DNA from: Coprinus comatus
Taxonomy: Eukaryota; Basidiomycota; Agaricomycetes; Agaricales; Agaricaceae
NCBI GenBank assembly: GCA_034638255.1
Contig: JAWPGT010000003.1
Location: 248,001-312,000, forward strand
Length of the DNA stretch: 64,000 nucleotides
Direction of reading: 5' to 3'
A model generated the notes under the pieces. That model saw nothing but the letters and a program-made list of their open reading frames with translations, had not been told where the DNA came from and did not search any database. The translations under genes were made by a program, and so were the position numbers. Each line of letters begins with the position of its first letter. The stretch's first letter is position 1. Of this stretch, positions 35,852 to 50,232 are shown one piece after another.

Positions 35852-36143
35852 AGTGCCACCGTCTTTTGATCATAGATATAATTACTTTTACCTTCCGTAA
35901 GTCTTTTTTATGTTCAAAATCAAAAACCAATCTCGGCTAACTGTTTGACCAGTTGTTTGTCAGATGTAATTTTAACATGGACTTTAATAAACTCATATCC
36001 ATACCATTCAATTCACTGTATCGTATATTTGTAATCGGACTTATCATGAATGTCACGAAATGAAAGGGTAATGATTTTTCAGATATGGGGATGGTACATG
36101 ATAGTAGAAAAACATAATTCCGACCGATTACAAGGGCCTACAT

Positions 36144-38309
36144 TACAAATCACCTCTCCAAGGTAGATCCGGTCTTTTATCATAGAGATCATAGGTCGCA
36201 GGAATGCCAGCCAACTGCAGCTCTCGTGCAGTTTTCTCTGCGCCACGTAAAATGCGCAGTAAATTCCCGCCTGTAAGTCCAGCGAGATCATATTTATTCC
36301 AGCCTCTTCTATACAGTTCTGCGATCTGGAATGTGAGAGAGTATCAACATTTATACTTTTATTTAGGAATACATGGAAGGGATTTACCAAAGCAGGGTAT
36401 GTGGAGACATCTTCAAGACCAATCGGCGTGTCTCCAATACCATCATAGTCACTTCCGATACCAACACTATACAAAGTATGTTCATGACACAAACACCTTG
36501 TTATAATCTAGCAGAACGACTTACTGTTCTTTTCCAGCCACGTCTGCAATATGGTCAATATGGTCTGCAACAGCTTCCACCGTTGCCCTCCCAGGATTAG
36601 CAACAAAGAAAGGAGCAAAGTTGACCTAAAAAAAAGAAGAAATAAGTCATCTCGCAAATTAGAGAGGTCTACAACCAACTGTAAATTACTGACCATCACA
36701 ACTGCATCATTCTGGCCTTCTCCCTTCCCAATTAGTCTGAGGATAGAGTCAGGGACATTTCGAGGGACATCATGAACGGCACGAGAAGACGAATGTGACC
36801 AGATGACTGGTGCCTTCGAGAATTGTATTGCTTGACGAGCCGTTTCGTCTGAGGTGTGCGAGAGATCGACCAAAACGCCAAGGCGATTCATTTCCTCGAT
36901 CAAGGATCTTCCTAGTTTACTATAAATTTGATATAAGTCAGTAATGCCCTCCTCAGGTTCTAAGGGTCAAAAAATCATCAAGTACCTTAGGCCGTAATGA
37001 CGAGGAATGATACCGGGTAAAAAGCCGCAAGAATCAGCGAAAGCGTTATGACATGTATGTGTCAATGTTACATAGCGAACACCTAGGGCATGATATTGAC
37101 GTAGGACTGCTATCGAATTTCCTAGTTGATGAGCACTAGTATCATAAAGGAATTTTAAGATTTTATTCCGACCCCAGGTGTTTTAGTAACATACCCTTCA
37201 ATCCCGATAAGACTTGCAATCTTTCCATTTGAAATTGCTTCTTCTACTTCTACCGAAGTTGTTGTAAGTTGAAAGGTCTTTTCGATTTGAACTGAGTATC
37301 CTAATCACGGAAACACAACTGGTTGACCTACATTGGGATACTTCGCAATCAACTCTCGAGCAACATCAATTTGTTCAAGGGTGTCTCTACAATATCCTTG
37401 GTATTGTATACAGTTGAGAATACGACTGAAGTACCAACCTTACTATCCAAGTTGCATCAATGAAGTCCTCGCCTTCATCCTCATGTTTAGCACACTGCAC
37501 ATACGCAGACCTTTTTAGGTACAACATTACTGGAGGAATTTCTCAAGAAGTAATATGGGGAGACGAACCAGAAGAAACCTCCAACATGACCTTTCCTCAA
37601 TCTTGGAATATCGACATGACCAGGCATAAGAGATTCGAGGTCGACATCCGCGATATTATTCGCATAAGTGCTCCGAACAAGAATAGGTAAATCTACTCAA
37701 CAATCAACGATTAATGTCAGGGGTCATTGACTTTAAACCATGGTATTGAGATCCCTTGGTACTAACCGATGTGTCCATCCTGTATTAACAACCATGTCAC
37801 CAAATCTACCCCTCATAACCTTTAGATACATGGATACTCACGATGACAGGGGCTTTCTTCATTATCACCAAGGCTGCTTTGTATGGGTCTTTTGGTAACA
37901 GTCCAACCCAAGGTGCAATCGTATCATTCAACCTATCCACAAAACCCAAGAAAAACACCAATGCAATAGCGAAAAGCACCGTAATCCCTGTCCATACAAA
38001 CATCCTAGCTTTTGTGTTCACTTCTTTCTTATCGGGCTGTGTTAGCAAAGGTGCATTCTCTCCATTGTTCGAATTGGCAGGCCTAGCCATAGTTTCGGTG
38101 TGACCGCTCGGAGGTTGGGAATCTGGCGTTGAAACAACTTGTTTTGCAACACCTAGCAAGAGTGCAAACCTGGCAGCTCGTTGAGCAGCGCTTGTTGAAG
38201 AAGTTGAAGCCTGATGCCCTGATATGGGATGGTGTAGGAAATGATGACTCGGAGGACTGTGGGACACTGGTGAGCTTGAGCTTGAGCTTGAACTCCGAGA
38301 GCGGGACAT
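36144..38309 (-). CDS. Membrane dipeptidase-like zinc peptidase (M19, renal dipeptidase family)
   Basis: The start at 38309 gives [21 protein letters not shown] Ser-rich cytosolic region precedes one membrane helix, [20 protein letters not shown], so the catalytic part is lumenal or extracellular. Catalytic-domain elements from several exons are DGHIDLPILVR (metal-binding H-x-D), [37 protein letters not shown] (the bridging Glu of EGxH), [40 protein letters not shown] and [13 protein letters not shown] (metal His), [20 protein letters not shown] (the Asp region), and [18 protein letters not shown]. The end is DLPWRGDL. Residues for a binuclear zinc site look complete. It hydrolyses dipeptides in relatives; the native substrate is unknown. 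Fungal homologs often lack the GPI signal of mammals, as here. Confidence 0.9.
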
Positions 38310-38580
38310 AAGACAGCAATCCTAGTGAAAGAGAACTGTGCTTCATATTTAGCACCCTCGCATGCAAAATGACGCAACTTGTCGCGAGGACGTGCTAGTA
38401 GGATCACGAGGAACATGCAAGAATGGCAAAGAAATGTATGGCGTGCATAAAAATTATAATACATCGTTCTCAATCAATATGGAAAATGATATAGACTCGG
38501 TGTGATTTGAATAAATAAGAGGAAATGCGGCTAGTAATACGAATATCTGGACAATACAACTTCTACTTTTTCGATGAAGC

Positions 38581-40559
<1,979 letters not shown>

Positions 40560-41128
40560 TGTATATGATGTATGTGAAGTAGTGTGGAGAAGGAAGAGTC
40601 GGTAAAGTAAAGAGAAAGGGGAGAATGGTTCTCTTATAGTCTGATCACGGCCAGAGTGCTGTCATTTCCCGGATCTGCACCGAGGTTGGCATGTGATTCA
40701 TCCAATATCCCCTGCATGTGATCTCCAGGTCCCTCTTTTATGATCATACATATCCAATTCACACCCTTCGAGTCGTCGTGGTCCTGAGATTCCTTCTGGC
40801 TAGACACTGTCCATGAATTATTCGATTTTAGAGGTCTGCAATGACCTTTCTGAGAGCCCAATGTGTGTCCGGGAGTACTTGCATCCAAGATCGCAGCCGT
40901 GGTGTAGTCCGGGTAAATGACATAACCGGGACCAGTGCATATTGCCTAGGTCTTTCCTCCGCATCTCGATTCTCCACCAACGCCACCGGGCCTCGTCAGG
41001 CCGACTACAAATTTCCAACTATCATGATCAGGTCAACGAAATCTCATGCACAATGCTTGCCCTCTGATTCGCCCATTAAGCGCGTTCTACTTATATCACC
41101 GCTCTATCTATAGATCATTACATACCAG
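40560..41128. other. Intergenic gap (promoter of the fumarate reductase)
   Basis: About 570 bases. CT/GA-rich sequence next to 40560-40625 is probably the transcription start region. No coding pattern was found. Confidence 0.5.
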
Positions 41129-42333
41129 TTACATACCAAGTGCCGCCTCCTTCAGTGCTCGACAACATCTATCCACCGCATCTCCCATACTCATCTGCAA
41201 GGATTCCAGAAGTACGATATCTTTGACCTTATCCGTCGGTGCCCCACGTTCAACATCTCCCTCTATAAAAACATCTCGATGCGCCTCAACGTAGGCAGGG
41301 TACACAATCTGTTCCCAGTACAAAGGCGGGTCGCGCCATAGGGTTCCCTCTATCAAGTCGGATTGCGCTCCATGTCAGAATTGATGGAGAAAGAGTGGCC
41401 GTTGACGCGTCGAATCACCATGTGCGGGGATAGGGTGTACATAAGTGCGGTTAGGCCGCCATAGGAATTGACAAGGATGAATACAAATTATGTAGAACGC
41501 CGTCCGTGAGTACAAACCAACACTTGATGATACCGTTAAAAACTTACCTGCTGTATGGTATCCATGGCGTTCATGTCTTCGTTGCTTGAGAACATCATGA
41601 GGAACACGCAACATAACTCGTACATCGAGCTCGGCAATGACATCCTTTCATGTTTTCAATTAACATCCAGCAAAGTAAACATTTCAACAGGACCAACCGG
41701 ATGCCAATATAGCAAAAAACCATCTACAAATGCCCAAACCAACTGTGTCGCGTTCTCCTTTGCTTCTCGCTCTTGTCTAATTTTTTGAAATTCCGTTGTC
41801 CAATATTCACATAACTCGTCGGGTACCGCAATTTCCTTCTGTTCGTTGAGGTGATCGTGGCTCCGATGATCAGGTGGTATTTCCCCGGTCTCCTTAACAT
41901 GTCGCAAGGAGGTAATAAGTCTATCCCATGAAATTGCGCCAGCTGGTGCATCCCAGTCTTGAACATTGTATATTGGATGTATAGGAACCAGTTCTTGGGG
42001 CTAACATAATCACATGTAGGTTTAACATCAGAATGCAAACATAACTACGCACCGGTGCGAAATCCTAGGAAGCATGTGCTGTCAGCTTACGAATTGTCAT
42101 TCTCAGTGCTTCTTCAAGCATACTCACATCTTGATGTATGATGACACTGTTGGGAACTATTCGTCGTAGGTGTTTGGCTAGCGTCGTCTTGCCGGAGCAC
42201 GTAGCACCTCTGATGATGATAACACATGTCTTTGAGATCAGTCGCTGCAATATCTATAATACAAAGATCGCAAGATCGCCTACCCAATGCCGACCAGTAT
42301 GACTCGGACTTTCTTTTGAGCTTGATCAACCAT
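41129..42333 (-). CDS. Nicotinamide riboside kinase-like P-loop kinase (Nrk1 family)
   Basis: The start at 42333 gives MVDQAQKKVRVILVGI, and an intron inside the next Gly codon gives the Walker A GATCSGKTTLAKHLRR. IVPNSVIIHQDDFAPPQEL is assembled over two more introns, the typical Asp-Asp-Phe substrate motif. The following exon gives VQDWDAPAGAISWDRLITSL. The lid and C-terminal parts include LCEYWTTEFQKIRQEREAKE, LVWAFVDGFLLYWHPV, RVPHDVLKQRRHERHGYHTA and TLWRDPPLYWEQIVYPAYVE. The end is CRALKEAALGM. Nrk1 phosphorylates nicotinamide riboside to NMN for NAD salvage. The DWDxP motif and order agree with the family. The gene is divergent from the mitochondrial gene at 42894. Confidence 0.85.
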
Positions 42334-42893
42334 GTCGTACGATCCAGTAATGACAGCAGTAGAAGGAAAGAGTGCGGTAATGAAGTTGGTAGTCGAAATA
42401 AAGAATTGATAAGATCCTTCGACGTCAAATAAAGAGGAGGCAAATGACCACAGTCTCTGAGATGCCCTGGCAGTTGAGTCTAGGTTAAGTCGAGTAGATC
42501 GCAAGGGAGATATAATAACTTCATAATGTACTCATCACGTGTACCTGAGAGATTGAAGGAGCAATCGTTGTGCCCAATCGCTCTCTCTGGGTTTTGAATT
42601 TGAGCCTTGGTGCTTGCATGCGATATGCACTTTCTAGATTATGAGTATTATTAAGCCACGCGAAATCTACACTAGTCCAGGGACATAAGACTTCTCCAGC
42701 CGCTGACGAGTTACGAGGAGAACAAGTTGCTGATTAGATAAGAAGTACTCACGTGTATTGAAAAAGTGAAGCTGACGTCATGTACTGTCAAGACGTCATG
42801 CAGTGGAATCAAGAGGAGAGGAGAATGTTGGGAATATAAGACAGTGCGAGGAAAGCAAAGGTGCTCATACTTCCCAACTACCAGACAGAAAAC
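42334..42893. other. Divergent intergenic region
   Basis: About 560 bases between two divergent genes. It should hold both promoters. An upstream in-frame ATG at 42504 could extend the kinase N-terminus, but the extension has no family similarity. Confidence 0.45.
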
Positions 42894-43793
42894 ATGTACC
42901 GATCCCAAGTTTTCCGCAACAAACCCATCACTGCTCGCTTGGTGCAACAATCCAAAGTGAGTCGAAGTCGAAGTCGAAGTCGTATTAACATTACTTAATA
43001 TCATTAAGGTTTCTTCTCGTCGTTATGCCACGGAAATTCCAGAGACAAATCCAAGCAAAAATGTCGATAATTCTATCATTTACGCTGCACTAGGTGTCGC
43101 AACAGCTGGTGGAGCATACTACTACTTCTCTCGTAACCCTCAAAATCAAGAAAGGCTGAAGAGAAAGGCCAGCGCTGATGAAGAAGAGATGAAGATGAAA
43201 GCGAGAGACGCCGCTTCAGCTGCAAGAGCACGTACTGATGACGCCGTGCAACAGGGAAAGATGAAGTATGATGAAACGACTGTATGTTGCTTCCTCGACG
43301 TCGTGAACTGTACTGAGGCTTCCGATTTCAGGATGCAACCAAAGGACGCTTCGCTAATATCAAGGATAATGTAGCGAACAAAACTGACGAGACGAAAACC
43401 CAAGGCCGCAGCATCGTTGAAGGCGTCGAGGATCGTTCGAGTCGATTGGCTCGTGAGGCGGAATCCAAACTGGAACAGGTCAAGGATTCCGCATGGGGAT
43501 CAATGGAGAAAGCGCGAGACTCAACGGAAAGGTTATATGAAGATGCGCGAGGAGCCACACATCGTAAAGCCTCTGATGCGGGTCAAGTAGTAAATAAGAC
43601 TGGTAAAGACGCTGAAGAGAGTTGGTTCAGTTGGCTAGGTTGGGGACGTTCAAAGCTTAATGAGGGTGAGGATAAACTCAAACAAAAAAGAGATAATACC
43701 GAGCGGCGAGCAGGCGATGACAAACGTTTTGTTGCACAACGACTTGCAGACGGCGCCGAGGATGTCAGAGTTAGAGCGGAGAAGCATGCATGA
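42894..43793 (+). CDS. Mitochondrial single-pass protein with long charged helical tail
   Basis: Three exons. The first encodes MYRSQVFRNKPITARLVQQS, a strong mitochondrial presequence that continues as VSSRRYATEIPE in the next exon (R-x-Y-A cleavage style). A short helix IIYAALGVATAGGAYYYFSR spans a membrane. The rest, about 200 residues, is highly charged and helical, with Ala/Lys/Glu/Asp repeats of LEA-like or apolipoprotein-like character (AREAESKLEQVKDSAWGSME, ARDSTERLYEDARGATHRKA). A tryptophan patch ESWFSWLGWGRSK follows, and the end is EDVRVRAEKHA. Similar fungal proteins carry the loose name calcofluor white hypersensitive protein. The function is not established; a role at the inner membrane is inference. 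The first intron holds a (GTCGAA)n run beside its donor. Confidence 0.75.
42959..42983 (+). repeat. GTCGAA hexanucleotide microsatellite in intron 1
   Basis: About four copies of a six-base unit directly follow the GT of the donor site. Length changes would alter an intron of only about 50 bases. Confidence 0.8.
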
Positions 43794-46700
43794 TCTATCC
43801 AATTTATATTTGAACATGATTTTCTTTATAACCTGTATGTAACACTGTTATTATCTCAAGTATGATTTGTATACATAAGTATCCACGCCGACCGAAGAAG
43901 TCGGTACCTTGAAGAGAAAGGGACGAATGAAAACAAAAGACGTTTGTTCAAGCTTCGAGAAGTGAATTTCATCAGAGTAGATGGTTCTCAACTAAATTAT
44001 TGGGACCATACATCACATTCACACATCATCTACACATCAGCTTGAGGATTTGAAAATTTCAAATGAAGTGTCAACAAGTTGTGGCGTCCGGTCATTATTA
44101 GGATAAATGGAAGTGCATGGTCACCGAAACGCATCACATAGTACACAAGTTAATGTTAGTAATCTATTTACAGGGTGCAAGCTGTGTTGAGATCCTATCA
44201 TCGCACAAATTATGACAGCTTCACATAAATGAATTCTGCCAGCAGGTAAATGGGTTCTCATTAGTAAAAGTAGGCGTACTTTATACTCTTCCAAAAGTAC
44301 ATACGAACATTTAGCTGGTTGCTTTCCGGCAGCGAGCCCCACTTGGGACCGAATGATGAGCCAGTAAAATACTAGAATGCATTTAAACGCTGGTTAAACG
44401 CCTACCTCAATTCCCTCGGTGATGGTGGGATTTAACCATCATGGTTTTCTTCCTCTTCAATTCAACGATTGTACTAAGTGCAGGTAGTACTAAGGATGGT
44501 TAATGTTATTGGGGGGGGGACAATCATCAAGTGTATGTCATTAAACACATATCGGAGATCCGGTACGACTCCTCTTTCCAGAAAAAGAAAGAACAAAAAC
44601 CCAGGCCCGGACGTCTAGAATACGACTCACGAGTTCTTCTTAGTAGTAGTGACCCCCCCCCCCCCCCCTCTCTAACTTCGTTCTCCATGGTGATGGGGTG
44701 ATTCAAATATAGAACCCTGACATCCAACATGTTTTTTTTACTATGTCATGGTATGGTATTGGTTGTAACTTACGTGTGGCATGGCGAAGGTGGTCCCCAT
44801 TAAGACTTTGACTGCCAGGTGCTTTGACTTGCCAAATATTTATTGCCTTTAATACTTATAATTCAATTATGAATCGGTTATGGTAGTGTTTATTTTTACA
44901 ACTTTTATTGATTGACATTGTATGCATGGAAGATGTAACATTGGTTTTTTACGGCAATAGCCGTAGGAGCAGGAGAACTGCTAAAGGAACTATACTAGTC
45001 AATCTTGGAAATCGAGGGGTTGATTATTTACCGTACTCTTCGGTGGTGTATATATTACCAGGATACTCAGGATTCAGGATACTGCCAGTTGTTCTATGTT
45101 CCATCTTCTGTGCCAGTGATAGGATAGGCCGATTCGGAATTTGGAGTAAGTTGAGAGGTTCGAGTCATTCAAAGTTGTGAGAGTCCTTATATCGGGAAAT
45201 TCGGTGATACTATGAGATGTTCAAGAGCCTAAGAAGTTTTGGGGTCGAATAATTGAATAGTAGAAGAACTTGGTTGACTTGATTGATTTAAGTTTTAAAA
45301 AAAGATATCATATTAATGTCGTGATTCCGAATTTTCGAAGTTAGCGGAACATATTGGGGAGCATGTAAAGTTCGAGAGGAAGACATTAACACGTAATTAT
45401 CCCGCGTGCGTGGGGAAGAAAAAAACATCGAGCGCGCTGGAAGTATCCGAGAATCGAGTTATAAAAAAAGAAAGAAACCATTTGTTGAAGCTGAAGCGCT
45501 GAAGTCATCAGAAACCATTCCCTTGATCAAATCGGATACAATCCCATAAAGTCCCCCCAGTTCATTGATAACCCCTCTTTTTTAATTATTTCCGCCGCAG
45601 GGTCATTCTATCAATAAATCAATTAATTAACATTAGTCACCAACTCACACTAAGTATACTGGGTACTATTCACTGAGCTAATTTACATACTGATTGCACA
45701 CCAAGTCATAAGCTTGTACCAAGTAATGCGTATCATCATTCTCGTAGTGACGGGCCCGGCCGCCGTCCTAAATTCTGCCTTTGACACGTTTTGTAGTGGT
45801 GATACCTATTCCAGGTGAAAGGAATCGCAGGCTAAGGGGACATGTTTAACAGGGTTCAGCGTTTCAAAAATTTAAGATTCAACCGCAATTAATGCGAAGC
45901 ACGTCTAATGTCAATCATATTCATTATTCAAGGGGTCCAGGCGCCTTGGCTGGAACAATGATTCTGATTCAGGGACACTTTCAGCTTAGGTATGAGACGT
46001 AAATGTGACAAGGCAAGCAGATATCCACCAAAAATCGACCCAGAGGTTGAAACGTTGAAGGGCAGTGGATTTGGGCTGGCTGCTGGATTTGCGTCACATT
46101 AATGACGAAAGAATGTGCCTTGCTAATATGAAAACTCTCTATAGTCCTGGGCACTCTCGTCAATCAGGGCTGTAGATCCATCATTATCATTGAGACTAGG
46201 CTTCAGGGCTGGAAAACTCATACCAAAGGACCATGCAAAGGTAACAACTTCAAGAACAACAGAACGGCGGCTTGATGCTATTGAGGTGTTATTTGAGTAG
46301 TTCATAGCATGAGGTATTTTGGTGTTCATATAAAATTAAAATTAAAATAATCGCAGAAACGCATTTAAATCAGTTTTGAAGGCTTGGCATATTGATGTCC
46401 ACATGAGTAAAAAGTGACCGTAGAAAGATTGACAACTGTTGGTTTAATCTGAATGGAGGACATGCAACATTTAACGGCAACAATATCCGTGGTTGACAGC
46501 AAAACAGATACAACAGGACATAGTGTATACTCGGCGAATCCGACTGCACGGAAAATCTGGATCAGGAAAAGAACGCTGTCAAAGTCATTAAGCTTCTTCC
46601 TAGGACGCATACCAGCGCATACCCATTTAATGTGTTCTGCAATGGTGTGGTCTATTGTATAGTGACCCCTTGTTGAATAGGAGGGATGATCTTCGGAGTG

Positions 46701-47410
46701 ATTGAGGAGAGAATTACGCCCCTAACTGTAATGGTGACTTGTCTTGTAGCAGTTTTCAATATGGTTACATCCTGTCATGTTCACAATGACGAGAGATAGT
46801 CTATTCTTTTCTTCGCGGAAAGCAAGTGAGAGAACGTGGCGGTGATAGGCGAGCGCGTCACACAATATCACAGGCTGTCAAATAGATGGTGATGTTGCGA
46901 AATCTTTTTGGTGAGCTTGATTTGGCACCCATTCGCTTGACTTCGAATGACATTTCCGTCGTGGACAATCTAAATTTCTATGTTCCGTGCCAATCCGAAT
47001 GCAAGTGGGAGGTAGGGACGCCAGAGGATGGGAGCTATAATGGTGATGTTGCATGTGTGTACGCGTTCAAGGTTTTCCGTTTGGTAGGTGACCGCGTTTG
47101 ATGGGATGTAGGTGCCGAGGATTCGCACGTGGTTACAGAAATTGATTGTGGAGGATCCTGTGGAGAAGTATTCCAGAGAGGATCGCGGAGGTTGGTGGGT
47201 TGGAGGGGATGTGTGGGGAGGATGGGAGGTTGGATTGAGGTGCCGAGGAGAGGTGGGTGGATAGCCCCATATGGCAGTTCCACATTGGGTTGTGTCGAGA
47301 TCCATCAATGGATCTGCCTTTCATCTCACCTGGGAATCGCCTTACCGTAATCTTCATGGACGACTTTTAATAACTCTCTCTCGCTTTCCTGTTCTTCCTC
47401 CCCCCCCACC
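43794..47410. other. Gene-poor 3.6 kb gap
   Basis: No supported gene on either strand. Open frames are short and lack motifs or splice patterns. The region has homopolymer runs (G9 at 44511-44519, C16 at 44653-44668), AT-rich stretches (44830-44900, 46328-46350), and no terminal repeats or transposase-like frames I can defend. It may be a degenerate mobile-element site or lineage-specific sequence. The last few hundred bases before 47411 should be the promoter of the second G-alpha. Confidence 0.5.
44653..44668 (+). repeat. C16 homopolymer, with G9 run 133 bases upstream
   Basis: Sixteen consecutive C residues at 44653-44668, with nine G at 44511-44519. Opposite-strand runs so close could pair or form a G-rich secondary structure. 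Run lengths are prone to sequencing error. Confidence 0.85.
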
Positions 47411-49746
47411 ATGACTAGATTCCGCCGTGCTACTTATACTGCTTCAGACGAGGATCCGCTCACAAGGGCATTGGCCCCTCCTCCGGACGAGTCTCCCAAG
47501 GACCGTGAGCTACGTCTGGCCAAGGAGGCAGAGGCCCAACGCAGGTCAGACGCCATAGACGAGGAATTGAACAAACAGAGACTGGCGGAAAAGAAAAGCC
47601 CCAAATGTGTCCGCGTACTGCTTCTCGGTATGTATCTTCATGTGTGTAAGCTGCGACAAGTACTCACCGCTACTTAGGGCAAAGCGAGTCCGGTATGTGC
47701 TCTCATAATCATGCTATCTTTGAACCACTCAAATGCTTCCCAGGCAAATCAACGACCCTTAAGAGTGAGAATCCCTATCACCATCATCTCAGTTGCTTCA
47801 ATTTCTGATGCGAAACTAACAGATTTCCAATTGATTCACTCGCCCAAGGTTCGTGGTTGCTATCTCTAAATTTGCTCTACTGCAATTATTCGTAGGCCTT
47901 CCGCAATGAAAGAGCATCCTGGAGAGCTGTAATCCAGCTCAATATCGCTCGATCTATTCGAATCATTCTCGAAGCTATGACTGAATACCAGCCTCAGTCA
48001 GATCTCTCCACCCCATCACGACCTGCTAGCCCGGAGAAAATACCCGACCTTCCTACCCTTTCTTCAGAGCATCTTCGCCTCAGGAAGCGTCTTCTTCCGC
48101 TGCAACAAGTGGAAGAGAATCTATTGCGTCGGCTGAGTCCTGCGGGATCCGCCGAGTTCGAAGCTACGCATCTGTCGCCTGTTACAAACCTTCCGTATTC
48201 CGGCAATGGAAGGGCTAAAGAGATTGCGGTAAACTCAACATCACAATGGAAAGGAGCCTTTAGTAGACTTTTATCTACCACAAGGACTAGCTTTGAAAGT
48301 GGGGCCGATATCGATTTTAATGACCCTAACGACCCAGGCGTAGTTCTCCATGCCTGCGCCGAAGATATAGTTCGGCTATGGAGTGATCCAACGATCAAGG
48401 CTCTTCTAGCAGCGCGGAAGCAACGACTGGAAGACATGGCTGGTTTGTAAGAATACTCTTTACTGTTCATCTGCGTTTATTCAACTCGTTTGAACAGTTT
48501 CCTGGATTCACTAGAACGGGTTACTTCTCTCCGATATATCCCAACGGACGGTAAGAACCTCCACTCATCCACTTATTCAAGCTAATAAGTGGATCAAGAG
48601 GATATACTACGAGCACGACTCAAGACTATTGGGGTATCTGAACATCGTTTTATGCTCAAAGCAGGTACGTCACTAGAAGCTGCTACTTTCAGGTTGCGGA
48701 TTTACACAACCTACTAGGTAATTTGCTGAGCCACGACTGGCGAGTTTATGATGTCGGAGGAGCTCGCTCACTGGTGAGTCTGCGTCGTGCCAGAAGCTAC
48801 CTGATACTGATAGAGTTGACATAGCGTGGTATGTGAACAGCTGGAAAAATCAACTTTTTCTGATTGACCTAATAGCTGCTTGGGCGCCATTCTTTGACAA
48901 CATGGATGCTATCATATTCCTAGCTCCTATATCATGCTTCGATCAGGTAAAGCTCGTTTGATAGAGTTGTTGCGGGTCGTCAAGCACGTACTAACGTGAT
49001 TTCCCAGGTACTTGAAGAAGATCCAAGCATTAACCGATTGGTAAGTTTCTTGGCTTCTAGGAGCCCGCCACCTCTTAATACTTAACATTCCTTGTCTGCA
49101 GGAGGATTCGATTCTCTTATGGAAGTCAATAGTCTCAAATACACTTCTAAAAAATACGGAGACCGTGCTGTTTCTGAACAAAATTGATATCATGAAAAGT
49201 ATGAATATTTCCTACATTGAACGTAGATTACTCGGCTGATGCACTCTCAGAGAAACTCGAAGCAGGTATTGAGTTCGGACATTATGTGATATCATATGGA
49301 AATCGGTCCAATGACTTCGAGTCCGCTTCATCATGTGAGTTATGCTATTTTTGCTAGGCGTGGAATATTTCTTATGGCCGCTTGCTCCAGATCTGAAAAA
49401 GAAGTTTGGTACGTAGTTCTATCGGCATATGCCTGGTCTGGGACCGTTCCCGTTGACAGTCTAGTTCATCAATGTAGCTGCATTGCATAAACAACACTCT
49501 CCAGAACCGCGGGTTTTCTACTGCCACTTGACGACTGTAACAGTATGTATTGATTCCATCTGTTCTGTCCACTTAATAATCCCTAATTACCACTTAGGAT
49601 CCGACATCCACACAGCATATTCTTGGAAATGGTACGTGTGGATTTTGGTACTAGAACCGGACCCGGGTGTTCAGTTAACATTTTTGCCTCTCGCAGTTAA
49701 GGATATGGTCATCAGACAAAACCTTCAAGACAGCAGTTTAGTTTAG
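47411..49746 (+). CDS. Atypical heterotrimeric G-protein alpha subunit (second copy)
   Basis: Starts MTRFRRATYTASDEDPLTRA with no myristoylation glycine. Many tiny exons (15-30 bases) rebuild the P-loop LLGQSESGKSTTLKN. The continuation FQLIHSPKAFRNERASW then leads to a helical domain with a long insertion (SDLSTPSRPASPEKIPDLPT). Switch I reads DILRARLKTIGVSEHRF, keeping the Mg-binding Thr. Switch II is DVGGARSLRAAWAPFF, so the catalytic Gln is Ala. Then DAIIFLAPISCFDQVLEEDP, LFLNKIDIMKKKLEAGIEFG (NKxD motif), YGNRSNDFESASS, and VFYCHLTTVTDPTS replacing TCATDT. The end is GNVKDMVIRQNLQDSSLV. A 4-base microexon in switch II is needed to keep frame. The architecture matches the first copy at 33.8 kb; the two share an insertion-bearing subfamily that seems to be expanded in basidiomycetes. 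Confidence 0.88.
48825..48828 (+). other. Four-base microexon (CGTG) in switch II
   Basis: Introns 48774-48824 (51 bases) and 48829-48875 (47 bases) flank CGTG. Without it the frame breaks. With it the sequence reads GARSL-R-AAWAPFF, supplying the Arg at a conserved G-alpha position. Confidence 0.75.
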
Positions 49747-50232
49747 TGCGGTCCTTGGTGATCAATACCCTTTCATTTTATTGATGACAAACGGGATTTT
49801 CTTAAATCTCTGAATACCCTTTTAATCCCTCCTTCAAATTGACCTCCATAACTGTTCATGAACTTGTTAGATTATTAACGCCCACTTTGCAAGGGCTCTG
49901 TTCCTATACAATCCTGCGGATTCACGATATGCACTTTTTTATGATGTTTTTTGTGTGGTCTTGTTAGTTATTTCATTGAGATAGTGATATTTGATATTCA
50001 TCATTGTAATATTCTGTATACTGTAGTTTTCCTTTCTCATATATTCGAAGGTGATTGTAAAAGATTACAATGAAGACTGCTCGGGGTTGGAACGGGGCGA
50101 ATTTGACCTATTTGAGAACAGCTTTTTACCTTGCAAGTTAATACCTTTTGGTCATGGTGCTTATTACGTTATGGCTATGTCAGGGTTGTGTACATACCAG
50201 GCCATATGCAATCATAGACACAAACCATAATA
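49747..50232. other. Intergenic gap
   Basis: About 490 bases between two plus-strand genes. It should include the G-alpha 3' end and the promoter of the PAXX-like gene. No other gene was seen. Confidence 0.5.

Noticed and set aside
44360..44700. G9/C16 pair as terminal inverted repeats of a transposon
   Set aside because: Flanking bases do not form extended inverted repeats and there is no target-site duplication or transposase frame.
45100..45180. GGTTCGAGTC resembling a tRNA T-loop
   Set aside because: No matching acceptor stem, D-arm or anticodon arm could be folded around it.
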